Positions 1-12,650 of a stretch of DNA of 64,000 nt are shown piece after piece. The stretch is from positions 11,036,001 through 11,100,000 of the forward strand of contig OX419760.1 of the NCBI GenBank assembly GCA_948567375.1, in the 5' to 3' direction. Source of the stretch: Lunularia cruciata. Taxonomy: Eukaryota; Streptophyta; Marchantiopsida; Lunulariales; Lunulariaceae. Within the stretch, counting starts at the first letter, position 1. Each line of letters opens with the position of its first letter. The translations under genes were made by a program, and so were the position numbers. The notes under the pieces were generated by a model that was not told where the DNA came from, made no database searches, and saw only the letters and a list, made by a program, of their open reading frames with translations.

Positions 1-837
1 GCCCTGCGATCATTGCAACTCCCCCGTCAGGAAGTCCCAGGCTGTTCCAAGCACGGCACAGCTTGTCTCAAGTCAAGGACCGCACGAGAGGACGATTCTA
101 GAATCCCTCTACGTTATCTTAGTCAAGAATTTTACTCTTCCAGCAGACTTAGCGAAGATGAAAGTAACCGGTAAACACCGGTTTCTCACAGACGTGAGTC
201 GCGGTCAATACCCTAAAGCGGAAACCCTAAGTCTTCTCGATCTGCTTCTGCAACTGTTCGATTACAATCCGACGGTGGGACGACCCAGTCAGATTTGTCC
301 AGAATTGAGAATTTATGATTTTGTGGAAAAGCAACTGCTCGCAGGGTGGAGATAATCGGCTGTGGTTGGGGAAGTGGAGCTAATCTAGATTAGCTCCACT
401 AGTACTAGGGACTTTGGCAAGACGAGGCGGAGAAGAGTGTGCTGGGCATCTGAATGTGGGAGGGAAGAAAGAGAAAGATAGACCGGCCAGACGTTTTATA
501 GTTGTTCTCTTTTTATCGAGAATCACAGGGTCGTCTAGGCTCCGTTTCATAGGATTGACGAGTGATCGAGAGTGTGAGATCAGAAGCTGACGATGATCGC
601 TTATAAAGCTCATTAGCGTGAGAGGTGGAGGAAGGAGAGGGGGACAAAACGAGACAAGTATCTTTGGAACGCATGCGATTGACTGGATGAGTGGAAAGAG
701 AGGTAATCGCTGAGTAATCGGGTTGTGCAACGAGCAGATCCAGGTCGGATGAAGGATATGTTGGTGCGCCATTTGTTGGATTGAGTGTCCCTTGCTCGAG
801 ATTGTTCGGGGTTGAATAAAATACCTCCGTGGTCACA
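1..837. other. Upstream region of eIF5B, no assignable gene
   Basis: No conserved protein is recognisable here. A 65-codon plus-strand open frame at 158-355 has no recognisable domain and could be an upstream ORF, the end of a neighbouring gene or chance. A TTATAAA sequence at 601-607 lies about 230 bases before the eIF5B start codon and could be a core promoter element or sit inside the 5' leader. The region is less AT-rich than the retroelement parts of the window. No stronger claim can be made without transcript data. Confidence 0.4.
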
Positions 838-3800
838 ATGGGGCGTAAAAAGGGTTCCAGTGCGACTGTCGATGACTTCGAGCCGGAGTCGGCACCAGTT
901 GCTCAAGCGCCAATTGGGAATGCGAAGAAGGGCAAGAAGAAAGGAGGAGCGAAAGTGGATGATAATGAATATATGCCAGTAGAGCAAGTGGTGGATAAGT
1001 CTGTTAATGGACAGCAGGAGGGAGGCTCTGGAGATCTGGAAGCTGATCTAGCCGATCAGTTGCAGGAGTTGAGCTTTTCCGGGAAGAAAAAGACTAAAGG
1101 TAAGAATGTCAAGAAAGTTGAGCTAGATTCTATTGATGTCCTCTCCCAGCACGCAGATGAAACTGTTGAAGAATTCGTAGGCGGCAATAAGAAGAAAGGT
1201 GGTAAGAAGGGAAAGAAAGGAAACAAGGTAAACGATGATGATTATGAAGTTCCTGAATCTGTCGATGTTGACTCGACAACATCTGAGGTTACGTCGATTG
1301 TGGAAGACTCGGGTGCAGGGGGTAAGAAAAAGGGAAAGAAGGGAAACAAGGGAAACAAGGGGGATGATGACGAGTTTGGCATGGAAATTAGTGAGCCTGC
1401 ACATTCTGTGGAATCCGAGGATCCTGAGAGTAGGAAGAAGGGGGGTAAGAAGGGTAAGAAGGGTGGAAGAATTGATGACGATGAATACGAACTGCCGGCC
1501 ACTACCGAAAACGTCCCTACAGATGAGATTCCTGAAGAGGAACCTGTCTTCGCTGGCAAGAAGAAGGGTGGAAAAAAGGGCAAGAAAGGGGGGAAAATTG
1601 ATGATGATGAGTATGAGGTTTCGGCTGTGGTAGAATCTCAGGAGGTAGCACAAGAAGAATCTGTAGAACCCGAGGAACCTGTATTTTCCGGAAAGAAAAA
1701 GGCGGGGAAGAAAGGCAAGAAGGGTGTCAAAATAGACGATGATGAATACGAGCTCCCAGCACCTAATGATCTCGAACTGGAAGTTGATGAGGTGTCCGAG
1801 GAGGTCGAGGTGTCGAAGAAAAATCTAAAGAAGACTGGGAAGAAGGCGACTGCATCGAAACCTGCCGACTTATTAACCCTCCTGGCTGAATTGGATGAGG
1901 TTCCTGGTGAGGCGGAAGCAGTTGATGCGGAAGATGCACCGGAACTTGCTGCTCCTCAAGCCGTCAAAGAGAATGGTGAGCTTTCCGAAGACGAGATAGT
2001 ATTTTCAGGGAAGAAGAAGGCTAAAAGTAAGAAAGCATTCAAGCCTGTGGTAGACGAAGATATGAGTAACGGTGATGTCCTGGACTCGAATGCTGGAGCT
2101 AAGGAAGAGGCTTCAATTTCTGCGGAAGCGCAGACAGAAGCAGACGAAGAGGTCATCGCGTTTTTTGGAAAGAAAAAGCCTAAGAAGGGTAAGAAGGAGA
2201 ATAAGAAAGAGTTGGACGTCGATGAAGCAGGCGACACCGCATATGTTTCAATCACTGCTCCTTGTGCTCCTGAACCATCTCTCGTTGAAGCACCCCCTGC
2301 GACAGAGCCATCAACTTCATCCAAAAAAAAGGGGAAGAAAGCGAAGAAGAATGTACGAACTGCCCAAGAGGAAGAGGATCTTGATGCACTACTTGCCGAA
2401 TTGGACGGTCCCATGACGTCGAACGCTTCATCCAGTTCTGTTCCTCCATCTGAAGCAGTCCAAGCAGAGCCTGTCACAACTGAGCCAATTCTAGTTCCTG
2501 TTGTAGAAGAAGCTGGCCCTGAAGCACTTGAATCAGCAGAAACTGAAGATGTCGTGGAATCTGCCGCTGCAAAGAAAAAGAAGAAAAAGAAGGAAAAGGA
2601 AAAAGCTGCGAAGGCTGCAGCAAGCGGAAAGTTAGCGGAAGAGGATCCAAGTGAATCCATCAAACCAAAGGAGGATCTCAAAGGTAAGACCGCCGAGAAG
2701 AAGATCCCTAAGCACCTGAAAGCAATGCAAGAGCAATTGGCGAAATTGAAAGAAGCTGAGGATAAGAGGAAACGCGAGGAAGAAGAGAGGAGGAAAAAGG
2801 AAGAGGAGGAGCAGGCTCGTCTGGATGAACTAGAACGACAGAAAGAGGAGGCTAAGAGGAGACGGAAAGAGCGAGAGAAGGAGAAACTCCTGCAGAAGAA
2901 AAAGGAAGGAAAGCTTCTGACTGGCAAACAGAAGGAGGAGGCTCGCAGACTAGCTATGATGAGGGAGCAAATGCTTGCACAATCTGGAATCTCCGTGGAC
3001 GGCGATGCCGCTCCTATTGAATCTCTTCCTGCTGCTCCTCGTAAACCAAAGTACGACTCAAAGAAGAAGAAGAGAGGTCCTAATGTCTCACACTCATCAG
3101 AGCAAGCTCCTGAAGCGGCGAAAGAGGACGCTCTAGATGCGCACATGGAGGAAGAGAAGGAAGTCGAGGAAATATCTATTGAGGTACCTATGGAAGTCGA
3201 AGTCCCTGTTGAGGAAGAAATTGTTGAACCAGAGCCTCTTTTAGTGGAGAAATCACCGGAACCAGAAGAGGAGGAAGAAGAAGAAGACTGGGATGCAAAG
3301 AGTTTTGAGGATGTCGCCCTTCCAGCAATCAAAAGTGCTTTTGCTGAAGACGAGGAATTGGATAAGAAAGAGTCGGTGGTGCCTGTTCCTGCGCCTGGGA
3401 AAATTACGAAGCGTGTAGTTGCCCAAGCAGCTGCACCTGCTAAGCGAGCTGCATCACCTGAGAAGCGTCCTACACCAACAGTCAAACGTCCGCAGCAAGG
3501 TCACAAAGGACCACACAAAGCATCCCCTCCACCCCCAGATAGTGACGAGGAAGAGGAGACAGACAGTGAAGAGGAAGAGGAAAGCGAGGAGGAAGACGAT
3601 GCAGATACTAAGAAGAAGCGGTTGGCGAAGGACAAGAGGGAAGCACGAAAAGCGGAGGCTCTCTCCAAGAGAAGTGCGGATGATCTGAGATCACCTATAT
3701 GCTGTATCCTTGGGCACGTCGATACCGGCAAGACGAAGTTGCTAGATTGTATCAGGAGGACGAATGTACAAGAAGGAGAAGCAGGAGGTATCACCCAGCA

Positions 3801-6800
3801 GATCGGAGCTACATACTTTCCTATGGCAAATATTCGGGAACGAACAAAGGAACTCAAGTCTGTAGCAGAGATGAGGGTTCCTGGTTTACTCGTTATTGAC
3901 ACTCCAGGGCACGAGTCCTTCACAAACTTGAGGGCCCGAGGTTCTAGTCTGTGTGACATCGCAATTTTAGTCATCGATATCATGCATGGTTTGGAGCCAC
4001 AAACCATTGAATCGTTGAAGCTGCTCCAAATGCGGAAAACCCCCTTTATTGTGGCCCTTAATAAGGTACACGTAGTTCGATTATTTTGATCTTTGTCACT
4101 TCTAGAAAGAGAATGAAACAGATTCACCAAGTCTCAGGATAATCTGGCGCAACTAACTTGCATATTATTGCAGGTGGATCGATTGTATGACTGGAAGTCA
4201 ACCATAAATGCTCCCATACGAAACTCGATGAAAAATCAAAACAAGCATGTGATTCAGGAGTTTGAGACTCGCACCAACGGGGTAAGAGCTCCATTTGGTA
4301 TACCTTCTCTCTGAATGTATTATCGCTATATAGCGTTGATGGAAGGCGTGCTTCTTGATATTCAAAGTTTTGACTGGTTTAGAGGTCCCGGCAGCTTCAT
4401 GTTGAGCTTACGATCCTTGTCTATTGTTTCAGATTATCACACAGCTGAAGGAGCAGGGTATGAATTCTGAGTTGTACTACAAGAACAAGGAGATTCGCAA
4501 GGTCATCAGCATTGTTCCCACAAGTGCTCTCAGGTGACAAAACATGGTTGTTTTAAGCTCTCAATTCGCTGTGTTCTACTTCGTGTAATTTTCCTTGTGC
4601 TCCATCAATGAAACCATTCTCTTGCTTGCAGTGGCGAGGGCGTTCCGGATCTCCTCATGTTATTGGTTCAGCTGACTCAAAAGATGATGGAAGAGAAGCT
4701 TATGTATGTCGCCGAAGTTCAGGTGAGAAACATTTGTACTTGTGTCCCTGCTCATTTCAGCAAGCTCGTATTGTCATCTTGGGAGTCTTGTTTGTACCAT
4801 TTGTTTTGATTCACATTTCGGGTTCATGTGCGCAGTGCACTGTGTTGGAGGTCAAGGTTCTCGAAGGTCTGGGGACGACTATTGACGTTGTCCTCGTTAA
4901 TGGTGTTCTACATGAAGGGGATCAAATTGTCGTATGTGGAATGCAGGTGAGTTTGTACGATGTCTCTTGATTTCTAGTAGTGTATTTTCATATAGTGTGC
5001 TTTAGGCTTTATATTTTATATCCTGAGTACAACTAAAGTATACTTTAGTAGTCCCATCCATCGCATAATTGCCCCATGTTTCAACTGCTGGCTATGGGCC
5101 ACAAGTATTTGAGCAACTTGTGCGACCTCTATGTCACTACTGTAGTAGATCCAAGCTTGTTGACTGCCTTCTGTCAGATACATTTTGGGCATTCAACGAC
5201 GTCTGTTGTAGTTGTGGCGGAGTACCATTACCATAGTTCAACTAATAGCATCCAGTAAAGTGGAACGCCTTCGCTCTCATACAAGACTGTCCATAGCTTT
5301 ACTATTATCCATTGATCACGCTTAGGTTTTGAACTTGCTCTGTAAAGAAGGAAGACGTCACCGTGCAGCATCTAAGCGTGACATTTCCTTCGATTCTCAT
5401 TGATCTTTAAGAAGGTGAAGCATGTGTTTTGTCTTGGAGATAGTTTTTCTCTGTACTTCGTTATATTAGTGGAAATGGCACATGGCTTCTGCCTCACTCT
5501 AATCAACCTTTTTGTGGTGAAGGGTCCTATCGTGACAAGCATTAGAGCTCTTCTCACGCCGCATCCCATGAAGGAGCTCCGAGTCAAGGTGAGTTTACTT
5601 GAACTCAAAAGTTGAAGCACGTGGCAGAATATGGAATGAGTGGTCTTGCATCTTTGCGACTCTAAGATGCAGACGCGAATTGTACTTGTGTACTTCATGG
5701 GACAGTTCTTTGCATACATCTGTATCGTTCCCATTGTAACGTCTCCTTGGATAAAGGCTGTAAAGTAGCGTCCATGTTAACCAGGGCTACTTTATGGCAT
5801 ATCTCTTTTGCTATGGTTGTGATATATTTACGATCTGGACTTGGTGTTGTGAGTACAGGGATCTTATGAGAAGCATAAAGAGCTCAAAGCAGCTCAGGGA
5901 ATAAAGATCACGGCCCAGGTGTTTCATATTTTCTTATCCACTCGTTTGTTTTGTATATTTCGTTCAAGTCATAGATAGCCGTTCTTTTATCGACTTTCTC
6001 ACATTTGATGAACCTCATATTGGACAATTCTCCCAAGAATCATGATATGCCAGAAGCTTTCATAACCTGCCTGCTTTATAACAGGGTCTGGAGCATGCAA
6101 TTGCTGGAACTCAGCTGTACGTCGTTGGCCCGGAAGATGAACTAGATGATATCAAAGAGGAAGCCATGCAAGATATGAAGAACGTCATGAGTCGTGTTGA
6201 CAAGTCTGGTGAAGGTGTTTGCGTGCAAGCTTCTACTCTTGGGTCTTTGGAGGCTCTACTTGAGTTCTTGAAAAGTCCAGCTGTGAAGATTCCAGTTAGT
6301 GGAATCAATATCGGTCCAGTACACAAGAGAGATGTTATGCGAGCTAGTGTTATGCTTGAAAGAAAGAGAAAGGAGTTCGCTACTATACTTGCGTTTGACG
6401 TGAAAGTTACGCAAGAAGCGAAAGAATTGGCTGATGAAGTCGGTGTCAAAATCTTCACAGCGGATATCATCTACCATCTCTTTGATCAGTTCACCAACTA
6501 CATTAACACTGTTAAAGAGGAAAAGCGAAAGGAATCCGCCGAGGAAGCCGTTTTCCCATGTGTACTGAAGATCATACCGGAGTGCGTTTTCAACAAGAAG
6601 GATCCCATCATTGTTGGTGTCGATGTCGTGGAAGGAATTGCCAAGGTAACCTATGCTACGACCTTTATCTTTCAAGTAAATAATTGTTTATCTCCCTAGC
6701 AAAATAGACATAAGGGACGTGAAAGTTCGGGACGTATAGTTTGATAGAAAGAATGGACAGGAAGTCTGATAGAAGAATTTTGCTACTTTTGTCCATTCTT

Positions 6801-7606
6801 GGTTTATATCCATTCCATTATGGAGGGCTCCGGCTTTATTTCGATTATTTTCCGTAGGTTGGGACCCCGCTGTGTATACCTTCGAGGGAATTCATTGAAA
6901 TTGGAAAAATTGCGTCTATGGAGGTTAACCACAAGGTGGTCGATACAGCCAAGAAAGGACAGGCAGTAGCAATGAAGGTACATGCAGACATATCATGTGC
7001 GACGTCTAGGACGTGGTTTCTTATGCGGACTACCTGCTTATCAATGCAGCTTCATGCTTGGTTTTGGTTCTTACTTTTCTTGCTCTCGTAATGCTTTCGG
7101 CTTTCTTTCTTGTTTCTAAGCTTTCTGCTTTAACCAGAGTTGATGCTCCAGCGAACGTACCCTTGGTGCCTCGCTTTCGGCTTTTCAGCTTACCATCTTC
7201 TACTTATATGAAGTAGAATGTGGGACTATTTGCCTTAAAATCCACGCAATCTCATTATTTGCCTAGTGCGAAGTGTAATTGAGAAAAGATTATCTGCAGA
7301 TCATTGGGACCAATGCTGAAGAAACGCAGAAGATGTATGGTAGACATTTCGAACATGAAGACGAATTCGTGAGCAGTATAACAAGGAAGTCCATTGATCT
7401 TCTAAAAGAGAACTACAGGGTAAGTCGATTAGTGGTTCTGGTCAATTGGGCACCATACTCGCTGCAAGTTCAGATTAACATGGGCCATTATCCGTTTCCG
7501 TGAGAAATTGAACTGGCTTTCCTGTTTTGGTGATGTACAGGATGATCTATCAATGGAGGATTGGAGGTTGTTAGTTAAGTTGAAGAAACTATTCGAGATT
7601 CCATAG
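838..7606 (+). CDS. eIF5B: Eukaryotic translation initiation factor 5B (eIF5B, IF2-like GTPase), 11 coding exons
   Basis: eIF5B is the ribosome-dependent GTPase that promotes joining of the 60S subunit to the initiation complex in the cytosol. Coding exons inferred from GT-AG junctions and continuous homology are 838-4065, 4174-4281, 4433-4533, 4632-4722, 4836-4946, 5523-5588, 5859-5918, 6085-6645, 6858-6977, 7300-7419 and 7541-7606, giving 1543 residues. The start is ATG 838 (context ACAATGG); an upstream GTG in the same frame is not a plausible eukaryotic start. The first 950 residues are a charged, low-complexity tail. The GTPase domain follows: G1 GHVDTGKT at residues 959-966, a [10 protein letters not shown] switch I, G3 DTPGH at 1021, and G4 NKVD at 1075-1078, whose codons are divided between exons 1 and 2. 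Exons 4-11 encode the beta-barrel domain II, domain III and the C-terminal domain, ending in LFEIP. All GTP-binding motifs are intact. The intron boundaries were assigned by eye. Confidence 0.96.
1080..2230 (+). repeat. Degenerate Lys-rich/Asp-rich repeats in the eIF5B N-terminus
   Basis: Within exon 1 a block of roughly 40-60 codons recurs at least seven times. Each copy has a run like [13 protein letters not shown] followed closely by an acidic-aromatic tag such as [10 protein letters not shown]. The clearest copies begin near 1180, 1315, 1430, 1550 and 1685; weaker ones lie near 1080, 2005 and 2165. Eukaryotic eIF5B N-termini are known to be long, charged and poorly conserved, so this fits the family, but the regular alternation is unusually clear. 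The codons vary between copies, so this is an old protein-level repeat and not a recent DNA amplification. Confidence 0.8.
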
Positions 7607-10320
7607 GGGCTTGGAAGGACTATGTTGTGGGAACTCAAATTGAACTGCTACTCACTGTGTAGAATTTGTCAGAGTGGAGTATAACCATGCAACATTGTGC
7701 ATCGATAAAACTATCCTGATGTCCAACACACCTAGTGCTGAAAAGCTTGAATCGAGAAGCTGACTGCGGGGAGCTGAATCAGGTAAGATTTTTTACTTCG
7801 CAGTATCAGTTAAACTAGTATTTTTATGCGCAAGTTATGAATGCCGTATGCCACATCTGGATGCTTATTGTTGTAGAATGTATCATTTTTCTTTTTAAAC
7901 GCAGGGCGAAGAGCTTACTGGACAAAGGTCGTAGAGCATGTGGCGAACTAGCTGGTATAGCCCTTCTAGTGCCTGTCTTTTTGAAACTCTTGAAAGGCAA
8001 AGGCCTCTCGTACTTAGGAGCTGATATGTATTGATTCTTATGAATCAGTTGTTATTGGCGGATTTGTTCTCACGGTTTTGTAGGGTTTTTGTTAGGGTAA
8101 GGAATTAGAGGTCTTGTACTTGGTTCTGGCATCTTAGTTGGAAACAGATAGTTTTACTTCAAGACTTTTGATTGTGCTACACAGAAGCGAGGCAAGTCCT
8201 TGTGTAACATATGAGATCAGTGATGATGTGCCGATTCCTACTTTTGTACTATAAGTAACATGTTCTGTGGCCCCACAAATGTGCATTCTTGGACGAATTT
8301 TGTACTTCAACTAGTCACAACTTAGTCTCCTTGTCGAATTTGTGCCAGTGTGCCCCACGAAGGGCCATTCATATGCATTACCACTTGTTGACGATCCAAA
8401 TCAACTGGAGCCCACACTTCGCTCGAATGTGCCTAATGTTTTGTTTTAAGCACCATGTACATTGCGTGGATGAACTTATTGCATTTACTTCTGTAGTATT
8501 TGGACAGCTAGTAAGGTGGTGCTGTGCTGTAGACTAGGATAGTAGGGATTGCTGGAGGAAAGTTGACGATCAATACAACGTTTCTATTCCGATGTGTGAC
8601 TTCCCGTTGCTTCTGGTTCCAGGTCTTCTCAAGCTTGTTTTGAATTGAAGGTGTAGGTGATCTGCTCTCTTGTACAGGATCGTATTAGTTGGTTTCCTTT
8701 TTGCAGGTTGAAGGGCATTCGTCCCATAAGAGACTGACAACTGGCACTTCCAGCCAAAGTTTTTCCACCATCGACCTCCTGCAGCAGATGAGCAGACGAT
8801 TATATTCCCCTGAGAAGGTGGAACAAGCCTCGTGAAGATCGATAAGAGTATGGAGTTATCATGGCATTGATTTCTTTCCCTTTCCCTTTCCCTTCGCTTT
8901 TGTGGTGCTATAGATATTAAAGAGAACAAGAAAGTGGTTTTGGTATTCTGTACCATTAATTGATTGAATTTGATATGCACGAAGGTCAAAGTTAATGTTC
9001 CTCATCTTTCTGAAAGGCTTCAAATATCTATAGCTCCGCCAGATGAAGCTCTTTCTGTTAGCTCGTGCCTCACCTAAAAGTTGCACTTTCTAGAGACGGA
9101 GTCCGTCGTAGAATTGAAGAAAGACACTTTTGGTTGTGAGGTGATACACAAATGAGAACTCTTAAATTCTTTTTCTGTGTTTGTTCTGATAATATTTTTC
9201 ACATTTTACAGGATTTGAGCTAAAACATGATTTTCTTTCGGAGCGGACTTCGAGTTCAAATCACACCTCAAAACCACGATTCGGCTTTATATATTCGGAT
9301 GGTTCAAATTATTTCTACCGTACCTCACCACACGTTCAGTTGGGCATGCTGTAACCTTATTTGTTCTCTGTGAGTAATCTAATCAGCGCCCAATGATCGG
9401 ACTGCGTCGGGAGGTTATGAACCTTATCTCGGTCCATCAGAATGAAACCTCTTCTCCCTCTTCTTGACGTGGATGTGAAGTCCCCATGGGGCTGGCTGGA
9501 AGCGACTCAGAGTATCTGTTTCTCCGTGGATACGCGGAAAGTTCGCCAAAATGTCACTGAGGATTTCTATCTTTGGAGAACATAAGGGAAAGTGATCATC
9601 TTACCGAAAGGTTTCTTACTCAATATGGCAGGACAAACTTTGGTATCTAGGGGCATAGATGGGTAATGGAGGATAGCACATGGATACAAGAAGTCAATCG
9701 TTCTGTTGGGCTGCAAGAGCTTGAAAGTTCTCGATGGATAAAAAAATACAAATACACGTTCTAGATTTGATTAGAATTGTAGCTTACTTAGAATGTTGAA
9801 AACACAATATCAGTTTTCGTAGTCTTTGGAGGATATCAACAAAAAACCTGCGAAAGCATTGATCTGATCCAATTCTAAATTGCGGCTGTAGAAAATAATC
9901 AAAAGTATGATGGATTCCCATATAACAGTTACCAGTGACAAAGGTGGAACCAAATGTGCATCTTTTACGATTCAATGTAAATAGATATAATGTTTCATTT
10001 TCAGTAAACTTGCCCCAAATGAAATAACTACAGTAAAATCTGTCGTATTATTGTATATCAATACTGGATATTTTATTATCCACCTACCAGATCTAGATTT
10101 GTATGATCAGGTATATGATCAGATTTGTACATTCCTAGTAATGTCATGCCTGTTTTTGTTGAATATACATGTTGTATTTTTGTGATTGTTAGCTTTTGAA
10201 GGTTCTATCTTTCATGAGAGTTTGAATTTTTGTCACGTGAAATGAATGTATAGACAGTTTAACATTCTCACATGGTGTTTGAGCTTTAGAAACTTTTTAG
10301 TTATTTTTTAGAGTCCTTTA
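7607..10320. other. eIF5B 3' flank and intergenic DNA
   Basis: This stretch begins with the eIF5B 3' untranslated region. A possible 3' UTR intron runs from a GTAAG donor at 7783 to a pyrimidine-rich acceptor ending at 7904. A short CCCTTT-like pyrimidine run lies at about 8873-8895. The small open frames on both strands (for example 8570-8989 and 9784-9975) show no conserved domain and are probably chance. No retroelement domain was recognised before 10,321. Confidence 0.45.
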
Positions 10321-12650
10321 GATTTACAAGAGAATAGGAAAAGACTCTTTTATATTGTCTAAAAGTCTGCAGCCTATGGTTCCTGAACAAAGGATAGCCA
10401 CCCATCTTGGAGGATGAACAATCATTCCCTCCAAAATTGAATCACTCGTAGGGTTTGTAACCACAACATCCGCCACTATCACTTGATCATCTCGGACCAA
10501 GTATAAGTATGTTTTGTCACTTGTCGTTTGCAAAGAACATGAACGCACCTTCCAAGCAAGATATTCACTCTCTCATGCCATAACAAACAAATCCTTGATG
10601 GCTATCCTTTGTCCTCCATAAGGACATTGTGGCATATGGACCATTGATGCATCTAGTGTAAAACCACACTCACAAGTGAGTAACAAAGATGTAGATCAGT
10701 GGACCAAACTTAGGCGGAACCTCATCATTATAGAGAAAGTGGTCGGTACGAGTCAGAATGCCCTAATGAAAGATCGAGCTAGGATCCAAGAGCATGCACT
10801 CTTGACGGAGCAAGAGCAAAGATGTGCTCTAGTGGCCCAAGGAATAGACAAGTCAACTAAGAGAGAATGTAACATATGCGTACATTGTCTCCATCAAGGA
10901 AGATTGCAAACCTTTGGTCCAATCTGATGGTAGTGAAGAAAAGGATGGAAGGTCCTTTGTGCTAGTGGAGATAGACCATCTTTCATATGAGAGAAAAGGA
11001 TCCATACTCCACCTCGATCACATAAGTCTCCAAAACTGGCCTATCAACAACCACAAAACTGGAACAAAGTAGGGTATCAAGAGAGCACAACTACAAAAAA
11101 ATGCTATAGGTGCTAACCTCTTCCATAGATAATAGGCCTACCCCTCCACACAAGATCAGTAGAGATGTTTGTCAACGTGCCAAATCCTCCATCACACACT
11201 CAAATGTCCTTGGTCTGTTGATATTACCAGAGACTCTTATAATCCTCCTCTCAAAAGCTCTCAAACATGATAGGAAAGCAAAGAAGGAGGAACTATGCGG
11301 AGAACGTAAGTTAGTCGACGGGCAATACTAGAGGAGAGTATACCAAATACCACCTACGGATATCCTAGTCATCCACATGGAAAATATCCTCTTCAAGTGC
11401 AACATCTAACAAGCATATGACAAAAATCCCTAGATCCTATTGGCACTCCAAGGATACGTAGTCCATTTGTAGATGTGACCCACCCTTTTGGAAGCTCAAG
11501 GTGGGGAGGAATACATGAAGGGGACCATGCTCTACAGTTCAACACCTTAACTCTCAAGCCTACAAGATGTAGTTCAATAGTCAAGTGATCAAAGGCCTGC
11601 CTAATCTAATCTATGGGGCCTACAATCTATGTATTGTTTGCTAAAGAGAGAACTACATAACCTAGCATGGCCAAAGTAGTAGTAGATAAGAGAGCTTTAA
11701 AGTGAGCCATGGAAAATAAAGGTCTCCTTAAAGGATCTCCCTATTGTGTACTAACAATTGACTTCAAGACGGTGACTCCTTCCTATGACCAACCATGTTG
11801 GTAGTAATGGGAAGCAAGAGAGCCATAGAACAACAATACAAAGGAAATGGGACTCACCAAGGATCCACCTACCTCCCTAAGTTCTCTACTGATGGATGCC
11901 CAAGAGACAGTATTAAAAGTGTTCTCAACATCTATCTATAGGAAAACTCACTCCGGATGGATATCTAAGAGTGCCATGATACTTAGGAAAATAGCCTTGC
12001 AACCTCCAAGTGTAGCTACTCCAAATTGACGTGGACTAAGGTGCTCTCAAACGTGAGATTCATGACGAAGAATAATGGTGTGGCTAACCAAGCACAAAAA
12101 GATCTCTCTAATAGCAATTAGTCTAATTCCTTTGTGTCCTTCTCCATTGTGAGAAGTTGACTAGCTCCTAATACCCGACTAATTGACATAGGAATATTTC
12201 TCCTCGCTATTGCTATAACTATCTAAAATAGCTTAGTAAATCAACTAGAAGGATCATATGATTGAAAGCAATCTCTAAGATGCTTATACATAATCATTGA
12301 TAAGCCTCTTAAGGAGAGGCAAAGGGCGATGTTTGTGTACAATGCTTGTGCAAAAGTGACCTATCAAGACATAAAAGCTACTTAAGCTGATAATCTAAGA
12401 TCTCTAATGGTACTCCCTTGCTTGCCATAGGATGTAATGAGCATAGGGAAGAGATAGTCTTATTAGTGGGACTAGCCATAGACAAAGTGTGTAGTGCTTG
12501 TGTTGCTCTACTAAACTCCCATGCTTTATCTAATGTCCTACACTATTGTTATTGAATGGACTTTGTGGTATCTTGTGGCATAATCTATCTCCTAAAACAT
12601 GCAACCATAACCGACTCCTATTGTAGAGCAGTCCAATCTCCCACTCGGAA
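10321..12650 (-). mobile_element. Decayed non-LTR-type retroelement, copy 1 (reverse transcriptase)
   Basis: Read on the minus strand this is a diverged second copy of the element at 27,661-29,930. The order from right to left is an N-terminal part, a block matching RT motifs (a Gly-Gly-Cys segment followed by IDVENTFNT, normally VDVxNAFN), then a LFANNT segment, and at 11,393-11,584 the best preserved stretch, including LGLRVKV, HLELPKGW and GLRILGVPIGS. The LFANNT segment is at the RT catalytic box, normally [YF]ADD; both Asp codons are now Asn, so the enzyme is dead. Several in-frame stops are present. No LTR, integrase or protease was seen. The final part (10,324-10,548) matches the C-terminal region of copy 2. 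The exact clade of this RT is not certain to me. Confidence 0.7.

Noticed and set aside
158-355. 65-codon open frame upstream of eIF5B
   Set aside because: No domain or conservation can be shown; kept only as a note in the upstream region.
829-837. GTG start nine bases before the eIF5B ATG
   Set aside because: A eukaryotic gene should start at ATG 838, which has a good context and gives MGRKK.
1956-3485. 509-codon open frame on the minus strand, Ser-rich
   Set aside because: It is the mirror of the Lys/Glu-rich eIF5B coding exon: AAG, GAA and GAG codons read backwards give Ser, Phe and Leu codons and few stops.
8570-9086. Overlapping minus-strand frames of 139 and 75 codons
   Set aside because: No recognisable motif, no splice structure, and they lie in eIF5B 3' flanking DNA.
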